From the NCBI GenBank assembly GCA_009746045.1, contig RPFO01000089.1, forward strand, positions 1,425,666 through 1,489,665: a DNA stretch of 64,000 nucleotides, read 5' to 3'. Below the pieces are notes generated by a model. The model saw only the letters and a list, made by a program, of their open reading frames with translations, was not told the DNA's origin and made no database searches. Position 1 is the stretch's first letter. The number at the start of each line of letters is the position of its first letter. The position numbers and the translations under genes are program-made. Source of the DNA: Mesostigma viride (taxonomy: Eukaryota; Streptophyta; Mesostigmatophyceae; Mesostigmatales; Mesostigmataceae). Positions 43,530 through 64,000 of the stretch are shown piece by piece.

Positions 43530-43859
43530 ATGAATCTTTTGTATTGTCCAGACGGAATGATGTTCAGTCCATCTGACAAAGCTAGATACGCAGATCGTAG
43601 TGTGCGGTGTGCTGGCTCGCACGTGGCTGTCGAACGTCAGACTTGCTCTGCATTTTGCTGGCAGTCTAACTGCACGTCAGGCGGCTTGCTGGCAAATGCG
43701 ACAGCGCATGGATGCCGGGATTTTTGGAGGTATTTAGGAGCACAGCAGCGGCCATGGTGGTCGTTGTTCGCTCGTTACTCTCCCTCACAACTTGGTGTTG
43801 TCGTCAAGGGGTTTAATAGTGGAACAATCCGGAGCAGCCCCCGAGAGTGGTTGCAATGA
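43530..43859 (+). CDS. Hypothetical ORF of the dimer element, copy 1
   Basis: ATG at 43530, 109 codons (MNLLYCPDGMMFSPSDKARY...), Cys/Trp-rich, preserved identically in copy 2 at 45010-45339. The copies are too similar for conservation to be informative. No domain recognised; it may be non-coding. Confidence 0.2.
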   Translation: MNLLYCPDGMMFSPSDKARYADRSVRCAGSHVAVERQTCSAFCWQSNCTSGGLLANATAHGCRDFWRYLGAQQRPWWSLFARYSPSQLGVVVKGFNSGTIRSSPREWLQ

Positions 43860-45009
43860 GTAATTGTCATGAGATTGGTTGACGGAAGTGATAACTGTTT
43901 GGTTTCGTCAAGATGATGTGTGTATTGTGGGCGAGACTCGGGAAGGAACCCGGTCGTCGTTGGCCAGTGAGCCATAGCTGGGGTAAGCGGGATAGGTAGA
44001 CAGGATAGGGGGCGCTAAAGGACACTGCCAGCCGTAAGCCAAGCGGAGCAGTGTGGCGTCACCCGAGGCCTGCTAGGTTATCAAGAACCGCTTAGCCTTA
44101 TTTGGACAGTGACGCACAAGTACGACATTATACGACTAGACAACACTTGTATTCTTGTCGATGTCTTTTGAAATTAAATGTGAATGGTTTGGTTGCTTTC
44201 CAAATATATAAAGCATCATGGTTTTATTCTACACCTGGCTACGGAATTGCCTGTCATGAGGTCGGCGGCCAAGTATGTCCGTGACCTGCATCTCACTGGT
44301 TATTAACGAGCGAACAACCCATGATGGGTTCAGTCCGGCCAGCCTGGATGTTCCTCCTGCTTCACCCAGGGAAGCACAAGGAAAAGGTTATTGCTTAGCC
44401 TTCAAAAGCATCTGAAGAGGTTAGGCTTTTCCCGGTAAAAAGCCATCGAAGGGGTTATTGCTAAGCCTTTAAAAGCATGCATGTTAAGGTTGTTGCTGAT
44501 CCTGGAAAAGCATCTTTGAGCAGCTGGATTTTTTTTTTTTGCTGCTGCCTGGAATGACGCCCTCTTTGGGCTTCCTTCTTTAGTGTGAGATGCCTTTCTT
44601 TCACTTTTTGCTCTCACGTTGTTGTGAGCTAAATAGTGGGGGGGGAGGTGGCATATCACACACATGATTACTGCTGATAGTGGATGCATTCAAGTAGCGG
44701 TAATGATCAGTCCAGGATATAATGGCACGCAAACGCGACAGCTGTCACGTCCGTGATCATTTACGTCCGTGCACTCAAGAAGTTACGCGATTGCCGTAAT
44801 CGGAATCGTTACGTCCGACGTTTGGTTGGTTCCGATTCAGTATAGGCCGCAGGCTTTGTTCCTTGGGCCGGTGTGGAGCGCCGCGCCGGAAAGACCTGAA
44901 TTTCTAGAGTGACAGTCTTAGGTGACCTGACTTAGGTTCGGGCGCAAGACTTTGGGGCACAAAGCCTTGGTGGCTTGCGCAATATTCCGGTGCGTGACAT
45001 TTGGCAGTT

Positions 45010-45339
45010 ATGAATCTTTTGTATTGTCCAGACGGAATGATGTTCAGTCCATCTGACAAAGCTAGATACGCAGATCGTAGTGTGCGGTGTGCTGGCTCGC
45101 ACGTGGCTGTCGAACGTCAGACTTGCTCTGCATTTTGCTGGCAGTCTAACTGCACGTCAGGCGGCTTGCTGGCAAATGCGACAGCGCATGGATGCCGGGA
45201 TTTTTGGAGGTATTTAGGAGCACAGCAGCGGCCATGGTGGTCGTTGTTCGCTCGTTACTCTCCCTCACAACTTGGTGTTGTCGTCAAGGGGTTTAATAGT
45301 GGAACAATCCGGAGCAGCCCCCGAGAGTGGTTGCAATGA
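45010..45339 (+). CDS. Hypothetical ORF of the dimer element, copy 2
   Basis: Identical to the frame at 43530-43859. Same caveats. Confidence 0.2.
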   Translation: MNLLYCPDGMMFSPSDKARYADRSVRCAGSHVAVERQTCSAFCWQSNCTSGGLLANATAHGCRDFWRYLGAQQRPWWSLFARYSPSQLGVVVKGFNSGTIRSSPREWLQ

Positions 45340-45884
45340 GTAATTGTCATGAGATTGGTTGACGGAAGTGATAACTGTTTGGTTTCGTCAAGATGATGTG
45401 TGTATTGTGGGCGAGACTCGGGAAGGAACCCGGTCGTCGTTGGCCAGTGAGCCATAGCTGGGGTAAGCGGGATAGGTAGACAGGATAGGGGGCGCTAAAG
45501 GACACTGCCAGCCGTAAGCCAAGCGGAGCAGTGTGGCGTCACCCGAGGCCTGCTAGGTTATCAAGAACCGCTTAGCCTTATTTGGACAGTGACGCACAAG
45601 TACGACATTATACGACTAGACAACACTTGTATTCTTGTCGATGTCTTTTGAAATTAAATGTGAATGGTTTGGTTGCTTTCCAAATATATAAAGCATCATG
45701 GTTTTATTCTACACCTGGCTACGGAATTGCCTGTCATGAGGTCGGCGGCCAAGTATGTCCGTGACCTGCATCTCACTGGTTATTAGGTGGCATATCACAC
45801 ACATTATTACTGCTGATAGTGGATGCATTCAAGTAGCGGTAATGATCAGTCCAGGATATAATGGCACGCAAACGCGACATAACC

Positions 45885-46486
45885 CTGTTCTGCAACCGAC
45901 TGTACCAGGTAACAAATGAGGTGTGATCTTGCTCCAGGGTAACTAATGCTGCTGCCCTGCCCCTGACCTCTGTGACCTTCCTATTGTCCATAGAACTGTC
46001 CACATAGAGGATCATGTCAAGGGGCTTGTACAAATCCACAGGACCCAGTATAAGAGGGGGAGACATCATGACAGCCTGCACCACACTCTCAGCACCCACT
46101 TCAACCAGCTGGGAATCAGTAAGTCGACTCAATACCAGCAAGTCCGGGGCACATATACTTGCAAGCCATGCCAGCATGCCCCTGATGGTAGCACACCTAG
46201 CCTGCGTGATGGGCTCCTGCAATGCCTCTACAATCTGCTGTGGGTAGTCCTTACCACCTTCCATCTTGATGAACCACGAGCCCTGCGCCTGGAACAGTGT
46301 AGCCTGCATGCCACAGAAGACCATAGGCTCATTCTCCACCATGTGCTGTATCTTACCCAGCTCAAACCGCTTCTGGATCTTGGCCAAAACAGCCTCAACC
46401 CAGTCTGGTGGACCTATCACCTATGAGATGCAGGTCATCACCATGCAGTGAGGCAAAGACAGGGAGGCCATTGTGGAACAAACAGC
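45885..46486 (-). pseudogene. Copia-C RT C-terminal half and RNase H start
   Basis: Open frame reading IGPPDWVEAVLAKIQKRFEL, MVFCGMQATLFQ, ARCATIRGMLAWLASICAPD (the uninterrupted version of the LINE target in Copia-A) and YVDSSMDNRKV. It supplies the empty-site sequence that proves the LINE TSD. HGDD lies just past the truncation point. Confidence 0.85.
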
Positions 46487-46494
46487 ACTAGGAG

Positions 46495-46850
46495 TTAATT
46501 TGAAGCCCCCGTAACCTGTCCGGTAACTTCGACGCCCCCGTAACCTGCCCGGTAACTTCGACGGGGCAGGTTACGGGTCCGTATTCGTTGGCGGTTTAGG
46601 TTACCGGACCGGTTACGGTACCATTCGGAATATTGGCCCCGAGATTCGGTACGGCCCAATAACTGGGCCGGTTATGTTTACGGGGGCGTGAACGGCTTCG
46701 GTTCAGGTTACGTTGGGGTATACGGGACGGGTCAGGTAGTGGGTACGGCGCCATAGCTGCCCCAATATTAGGTACTGGGCTGGTTACGGGGCCGTTATCG
46801 TTAACTGGATCGTAAACCGCGACATAGCTGGCTAGCTATACGCATGCACA
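46495..46850. repeat. GGTTACGG-rich repeat block
   Basis: Many direct and inverted copies of GGTTACGG/CCGTAACC, including a hairpin with arms CCCGTAACCTGCCC and its complement around 46540-46577. It may be a small foldback element inserted between Copia-C and the gene that follows. Confidence 0.55.
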
Positions 46851-46939
46851 CTGTGGAAGACGTAGAAGACGCGTTAATTGATGACGAAGACATTGGTAAT
46901 TAAGTCTTTCGCAGTCAGGACAGCCTCTGTTGTGTATCG

Positions 46940-47026
46940 ATGGAGGACGCGCGGGCCTGGGAAGCACGCTGGGTGGCAAAGCGCACAGCGGCAACCGCAT
47001 TCGCAGAAGAATCTCTGGCAGCAAAG
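46940..47026 (+). CDS. Unassigned gene, exon 1
   Basis: ATG at 46940, 29 codons (MEDARAWEARWVAKRTAATA...), ending phase 0 at a GTACGT donor (47027). Glu/Ala/Arg-rich helix. This is the proposed start of the long plus-strand gene that runs off the window. The small gene at 5277-6486 also starts with an Ala/Glu-rich exon ending in phase 0. A further exon in 47040-47310 is possible but unsupported. Confidence 0.45.
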
Positions 47027-47397
47027 GTACGTCGGACCCCTCACAAGACGGCTGCCATGGGAATTAATGAATATAGTAGCTGAGAACGCATATGCGTATA
47101 TGTCGTCGCCAGGGGACGCTGTCGCAGAGTATAGCTTCTCGCAAAGGTTTGAGGGGATTCATAAAACGTATTGTGGCAAGGATGATGTGGGTATGGTTGT
47201 GTTCACCCTATCGTCGCAGTTGACCACCCTATCGTCGCAGCGGCATCACAGCGCTCAAAAGCTGAGGGGCCGCCATGCAATGTCCCTGTACTTTTTATTG
47301 CGCAGATAAGGAAGCGTTGTAGTGAGCACCATGTTGCATGGGTTGCATTCGTTATACTGCCTGTAGATAGTGGCCACGACTAGTTTATTTGAGCTTA

Positions 47398-49539
47398 CCC
47401 TTGTTGTAATGATGTGACAATACTTCAATGTGGTGAGCCAACCATGCTTGATATGATTTACTGCATGCAAGCTGCCATAATACCGTGATCCTGTTGGATG
47501 ATCCTACTTGGTTCCTTGTCCTCCATTGGCCATGTTTGTTGCCCATGTCAGTTAGCGCAGTTTATGATGTGTTGTTTTGTTGTTTAGCTGGGTTGGCATA
47601 GGCTTTACACTCTAACCCGGGGGAAACAGAGAAAATGCTGGTTAGGCATGTGAGTGCTACCGTCAGTGTTCACATAGTTGCCATGCACCCAGTGCATTGT
47701 CGTGTCTGCCCCATCATCTGCCGGCTCACCGTGACAGCGTTGATTTCTGACTTTCCCTTGTTGTAATGATGTGACAATACTTCAATGTGCTGAGCCAACC
47801 ATGCTTGATATAATTTACTGCATGCAAGCTGCCATAATACCGTGATCCTGTTGGATGATCCTACTTGGTTCCTTGTCCTCCATTGGCCATGTTTGTTGCC
47901 CATGTCAGTTAGCGCAGTTTATGATGTGTTGTTTTGTTGTTTAGCTGGGTTGGCATAGGCCTTACACTCTAACCCGGGGGAAACAGAGAAAATGCTGGTT
48001 AGGCATGTGAGTGCTACCGTCAGTGTTCACATAGTTGCCATGCACCCAGTGCATTGTCGTGTCTGCCTCATCATCTGCCGGCTCACCGTGGCAGCGTTGA
48101 TTTCTGACTTTCCCTTGTTGTAATGATGTGACAATACTTCAATGTGGTGAGCCAACCATGCTTGATATGATTTACTGCATGCAAGCTGCCATAATACCGT
48201 GATCCAGTTGGATGATCCTACTTGGTTCCTTGTCCTCCATTGGCCATGTTTGTTGCCCATGTCAGTTAGCGCAGTTTATGATGTGTTGTTTTGTTGTTTA
48301 GCTGGGTTGGCATAGGCCTTACACTCTAACCCGGGGGAAACAGAGAAAATGCTGGTTAGGCATGTGAGTGCTACCGTCAGTGTTCACATAGTTGCCATGC
48401 ACCCAGTGCATTGTCGTGTCTGCCCCATCATCTGCCGGCTCACCGTGGCAGCGTTGATTTCTGACTTTCCCTTGTTGTAATGATGTGACAATACTTCAAT
48501 GTGCTGAGCCAACCATGCTTGACATGATTTACTGCATGCAAGCTGCCATAATACCGTGATCCAGTTGGATGATCCTACTTGGTTCCTTGTCCTCCATTGG
48601 CCATGTTTGTTGCCCATGTCAGTTAGCGCAGTTTATGATGTGTTGTTTTGTTGTTTAGCTGGGTTGGCATAGGCCTTACACTCTAACCCGGGGGAAACAG
48701 AGAAAATGCTGGTTAGGCATGTGAGTGCTACCGTCAGTGTTCACATAGTTGCCATGCACCCAGTGCATTGTCGTGTCTGCCTCATCATCTGCCGGCTCAC
48801 CGTGGCAGCGTTGATTTCTGACTTTCCCTTGTTGTAATGATGTGACAATACTTCAATGTGGTGAGCCAACCATGCTTGATATGATTTACTGCATGCAAGC
48901 TGCCATAATACCGTGATCCAGTTGGATGATCCTACTTGGTTCCTTGTCCTCCATTGGCCATGTTTGTTGCCCATGTCAGTTAGCGCAGTTTATGATGTGT
49001 TGTTTTGTTGTTTAGCTGGGTTGGCATAGGCCTTACACTCTAACCCGGGGGAAACAGAGAAAATGCTGGTTAGGCATGTGAGTGCTACCGTCAGTGTTCA
49101 CATAGTTGCCATGCACCCAGTGCATTGTCGTGTCTGCCCCATCATCTGCCGGCTCACCGTGGCAGCGTTGATTTCTGACTTTCCCTTGTTGTAATGATGT
49201 GACAATACTTCAATGTGCTGAGCCAACCATGCTTGACATGATTTACTGCATGCAAGCTGCCATAATACCGTGATCCAGTTGGATGATCCTACTTGGTTCC
49301 TTGTCCTCCATTGGCCATGTTTGTTGCCCATGTCAGTTAGCGCAGTTTATGATGTGTTGTTTTGTTGTTTAGCTGGGTTGGCATAGGCCTTCCACTCTAA
49401 CCCGGGGGAAACAGAGAAAATGCTGGTTAGGCATGTGAGTGCTACCGTCAGTGTTCACATAGTTGCCATGCACCCAGTGCATTGTCGTGTCTGCCTCATC
49501 ATCTGCCGGCTCACCGTGGCAGCGTTGATTTCTGACTTG
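47398..49539. repeat. 357-bp satellite, six units, inside an intron
   Basis: ccttgttgtaatgatgtgac recurs every 357 bp from 47398. The array spans 2142 bp, exactly six units, and differences are a few substitutions per unit. Alternate units share variants (gtgctgagcc/gtggtgagcc, cagttggatg), suggesting duplication of a two-unit block. Identical 77-codon frames on the minus strand in each unit are repeat artefacts. Confidence 0.95.
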
Positions 49540-49593
49540 TTCCCCCGCTCCGCATGCGTTGGGATTCCGTTTTGGCGTTGCCGTTGAATACAG

Positions 49594-49797
49594 GTGAGGG
49601 AATGCAACCAACCGGTTGACTTCTCTGAAGCATCAGCAAAGTTTGACGTACATGGCGACCCATGGAAGCGTGAGGCGGGGGCAATATACATGGAACAGGA
49701 ATTGAAAAAATGGAAGCAACAAAATCCCAAGCTGTGGAGCAGCCTGAAATTTGTAAAGAATGGAGTTGTGACCAGTACACTTCAGGGAAGTGTAGCG
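49594..49797 (+). CDS. Unassigned gene, internal exon
   Basis: 68 codons between acceptor ttgaatacag and donor GTGAGT, phase 0 at both ends: VRECNQPVDFSEASAKFDVH, GDPWKREAGAIYMEQELKKW, KQQNPKLWSSLKFVKNGVVT. Charged and Trp-rich, with a likely helix in the middle. The donor context (GCG|GTGAGT) equals that of exon 2 of the 5277-6486 gene. No domain recognised. A short exon in 49850-49910 is possible. Confidence 0.5.
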
Positions 49798-50008
49798 GTG
49801 AGTCACTCTCTTATTTTAGTTGGCGTCAATTTATTGCTGTGATGCAGGCTGCCATGCCAGCAGTCTTCCCTAATGTGTGTGGTAGGAGTACAAGACAAAG
49901 GCAGTTATGGTGCTGGCCTCTGCACTGACCCTGCCGCTACATGGTTGGTAATGTTACTGCTTGGTTGGCTTTCCTTTGACGTGCATATCGTCCAATTCCG
50001 TAATGCAG

Positions 50009-61695
<11,687 letters not shown>

Positions 61696-61879
61696 GTCAG
61701 TGGTGGCACAGTTTCTTCCTGTTTTGGGTATGACGCATAAATAATTGCCCCTTGTATGTACGGGTGCGGTCGATTGACCTCCCTCCAGCAACATTGCAAC
61801 ATCCGTTACTGACGTCCACTGCATGTGGCGGATGCATTCCTTCTGCATGGTATTTGCCTTGTGTGCCGTAATTGTGCAG

Positions 61880-64000
61880 GGTGTCGTCAGTACATCGGAT
61901 GCACTGGGGCCCCAGGCCGGTCAGGGGGGCATTCCAGCGGAGCAGCAAGCGAGTACATTGACACAGGAGGGGACAAGGCAGGCCGAGGTGGGGGGCAACA
62001 CCGGGGGGGCGGCAGCAAAGGTGGAGCGGGGGAAGCAGGAGGAGGCGGGGGACGCTGAGGCCGAGGAGGGGGCAGCGCCGGGGGGGAGGCAGCAAAGGTG
62101 GAGCGGGGGAAGCAGGAGGAGGCGGGGGAAGCCAAGCCTGAGGGGGGTTGCGCCGGGGGGGAGGCAGCGAAGGTGGAGCAGGTGAAGCAGGAGGCGGGGA
62201 AAGCCAAGGACGAGGAGGGGAGCAGCGCCGGGGGGGAGGCAGCGAAGGTGGAGCAGGTGAAGCAGGAGGAGGGGAAAGCCAAGGACGAGGAGGGGAGCAG
62301 CGCCGGGGGGGAGGCAGCGAAGGTGGAGTGGGTGAAGCAGGAGGAGGGGAAAGCCAAGGACGAGGAGGGGAGCAGCGCCGGGGGGGAGGCAGCGAAGATG
62401 GAGCAGGTGAAGCAGGAGGCGGGGAAAGCCAAGGACGAGGAGGGGAGCAGCGCCGGGGGGGAGGCAGCGAAGGTGGAGTGGGTGAAGCAGGAGGAGGGGA
62501 AAGCCAAGGACGAGGAGGGGAGCAGCGCCGGGGGGGAGGCAGCGAAGGTGGAGCAGGTGAAGCAGGAGGCGGGGAAAGCCAAGGACGAGGAGGGGAGCAG
62601 CGCCGGGGGGAGGCAGCGAAGGTGGAGTGGGTGAAGCAGGAGGAGGGGGGGGAAGCCAAGGACGAGGAGGGGGTCAAGACCAGAGGGGCGGCAGCAAACA
62701 GGAAGCGGGTGAAGCAGGAGGAGGGGGGGGAAGCCAAGCCTGAGGAGGGGGTCAAGACCAGAGGGGCGGCAGCAAAGGGGAAGCGGGTGAAGCAGGAGGA
62801 GGCGGGGCAGGGCAAGGCCGAGGAGGGGAGCAGCGCCGGGGGGGCGGAAGCAAAGGTGGAGCAGGGGAAACAGGGTCAGGCGGGGCAGGGCAAGGCCAAG
62901 GAGGGGAGCAGCGCCGGGGGGGCGGAAGCAAAGGTGGAGCAGGGGAAACAGGGTCAGGCGGGGAAGGGCAAGGCCAAGGAGGGGAGCAGCGCCGGGGGGG
63001 CGGAAGCAAAGGTGGAGCAGGGGAAACAGGGTCAGGCGGGGAAGGGCAAGGCCAAGGAGGGGGGGAAGACAGGAGGGAAGACAGCAAAGGGCAAGCATGG
63101 GAAGAAGGTGGAGACAATCGTGGTGTCGAGTGATGATGAGGAGGATGAGGAGGCGGAGCCGAGGAACTTAGCAACCGATGAGAAGAAGAGCAAGGAAACA
63201 TATTGTCGGTTCTGTGTCATGACCGATAACGCTTATCGTGCACACCACCACCGCCGTCTGTACCCAAACAAACTCACCTTCACCAACTTTGAATCAGGCT
63301 GCCATGTGGACGCAGGTATCATGTTTGTCTGGGCGTTGATCCTCGCGTCCTACTGGGGACGCATGTGGGGGCTGACTTTGATAGTTGGGAGAGCGCGTGG
63401 AGAGGCCCACTGCAGTGAACGATGCGAGGTGGGATGGCGGCTGATGCAGTGTGTGTGGTACCTAGCCTTTGGCACGCCGGGTGATAAGGATTTCTACCAA
63501 CCCAAGCTGGATGAGGCAAGGGACAAGCTACGAGATGCGCTTGCGAGGGTATCCACAGATGTGAAGCCAACGGGAGAGGGCGTCCCAGATGCAACGGTGA
63601 GACTGTTGCTTGACCATGTAGCATTGTGCAACATCACAGAGGGCAACTGGAAGTGCAAGCCCCCCCGCGTCACCGAGGAGCCTCCCTTTTCGCTGATGGA
63701 CCTCTCGTATCGCGAAGAAGCTCACCCCACGCCGCTGTCCGTCACCGACCGCATCAAAAAAGCGTGCCAGTCATCGCTGTGGGCACATCAAGCGCACGCC
63801 ACGGAAGGTGAGCAGTATCCTGAACCACTGTGCTTCCACCCGCGCACGTTCGCTGAGATGCCCCCATACCTGGCCTTCTGCAACCTCCACAACTGGAAAA
63901 CGCTGCCATGCAGGAAGTACAAGGGAGGGGATGTGCCAGTGACAGTGGAGGGGGTGCAGTTGATGGTGGATGGCAAGATGTGCACAGTGGACTTGCACCT
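61880..64000 (+). CDS. Unassigned gene, C-terminal exon: K/E repeats then conserved-looking domain (runs off end)
   Basis: Acceptor ttgtgcag, phase 0, at 61879. It begins GVVSTSDALGPQAGQGG, then a Lys/Glu/Gly repeat tract of 25-codon (75-bp) units, GKAKDEEGSSAGGEAAKVEQ, to about 63060. Two one-base frame breaks occur, near 62066 and at a G6 run 62605-62610 where other units have G7. From about 63090 the frame is clean: acidic VVSSDDEEDEEAE, a Cys pair YCRFCVMTDN followed by HHHRR, hydrophobic AGIMFVWALILASYW, CSERCEVGWRLMQCVWYLAF, WKCKPPRVTEEPP, and FCNLHNWKTLPCRKYKGG up to the window end. Repeated Cys/His suggests metal binding. No family recognised; possibly nuclear. Confidence 0.6.
62161..63060 (+). 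repeat. 75-bp coding tandem repeat
   Basis: Units start at 62161 and 62236 and continue with variants (EQ/EW, EA/EE alternation) to about 62620, then a more diverged form (SSAGGAEAKVEQGKQGQAG) to 63060. Highly charged, likely disordered. The antisense Pro/Ser frames of 370-400 codons opposite are artefacts. Confidence 0.9.

Larger units (their letters stand above)
43263..45880. mobile_element. Tandem-dimer insertion in Copia-C, TSD TAAC
   Basis: Two near-identical units (43263-44740 and 44743-45880) joined by GC; the second lacks about 345 bp. Unit ends are TGTCACGTCC... and ...CGCGACA. TAAC flanks the pair (43259-43262, 45881-45884). Each unit starts with a 257-bp block that itself has TGTCACG/CGTGACA ends (43263-43519, 44743-44999) followed by ttggcag, so an LTR reading is also possible. 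Class undetermined. Confidence 0.65.
41258..46486 (-). mobile_element. Copia-C: 5'-truncated relative of Copia-A
   Basis: 3' LTR at 41258-41897, 3' internal region, RNase H, and part of RT, all closely similar to Copia-A. It is truncated inside RT at 46486 and split at 43262/45881 by the dimeric insertion. With one TAAC copy removed, its sequence matches Copia-A through the junction (…gtgtaaccctgttc…). LTR divergence from Copia-A is clearly greater than between the two Copia-A LTRs. Confidence 0.85.

Noticed and set aside
47670-49331. Repeated 77-codon gene family on the minus strand
   Set aside because: Identical frames in each 357-bp satellite unit; no start context or domain, spacing equals the satellite period.
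61697-63098. Pro/Ser/Ala-rich reading frames of 370-400 codons on the minus strand
   Set aside because: Antisense of the Lys/Glu repeat tract; the plus strand carries the clean downstream domain and splice-compatible frame.

Overview
The window is nuclear DNA from a transposon-rich eukaryote. Evidence: LTR retrotransposons, a LINE, hAT and other TIR transposons, GT-AG introns with phase-0 junctions, minisatellites and a satellite array. No operon-like gene organisation is visible. The element types and donor sites (GTGAGT, GTGCGT, GTACGT) would suit an alga such as a chlorophyte or prasinophyte, but this is a guess and no diagnostic host gene is present.

Layout. 1-6.9 kb: minisatellites, hairpin repeats, short LINE-like 3' ends and a small unassigned multi-exon gene (minus, 5277-6486) with one in-frame stop. 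6.9-14.3 kb: a decayed copia-like element (Copia-D, minus) split by a TA-flanked TIR element (8817-12028) and an insertion bounded by palindromes (12273-14016). 15,992-39,181: one complete copia-like element (Copia-A, minus; near-identical LTRs; TSD TAAAT) opened by three later insertions: an RLE-type LINE (18302-24789, 26-bp TSD), a hAT (25213-26510, 8-bp TSD) and a 6.86-kb TIR element (31636-38495, 4-bp TSD). In each case removing the insert plus one TSD copy restores the Copia-A reading frame. 39.2-41.1 kb: LINE-like 3' modules and a large palindrome. 41.3-46.5 kb: a 5'-truncated relative (Copia-C) holding a tandem-dimer insertion. 46.9-64.0 kb: one unassigned multi-exon gene (plus), with a 6 x 357-bp satellite in an intron and two LTR elements in one exon (Copia-B 50147-58663, TSD TGGAG; a short non-autonomous LTR element 58938-61614, TSD GACCT). 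It ends in a Lys/Glu repeat tract and a conserved-looking domain that runs off the window.

Most notable. (1) The copia-like lineage has order GAG-IN-PR-RT-RH, with a retropepsin-like domain between integrase and RT, DT(Q/N) instead of DTG/DSG, HGDD instead of YVDD, and LTR ends AGTT...AACT instead of TG...CA. (2) The LINE carries PHD and RING-H2 domains and C2H2-like fingers before an RT and a C-terminal restriction-like endonuclease, with six 170-bp 5' tandem monomers resembling a rodent L1 promoter array. (3) A dispersed family of retroelement 3' ends shares a covarying CTCC(C)-CAAC-(G)GGAG hairpin.

Several reading-frame breaks in otherwise young elements look like one base missing from a homopolymer, so some may be assembly errors. 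All family assignments are from motifs read by eye; no search was run.
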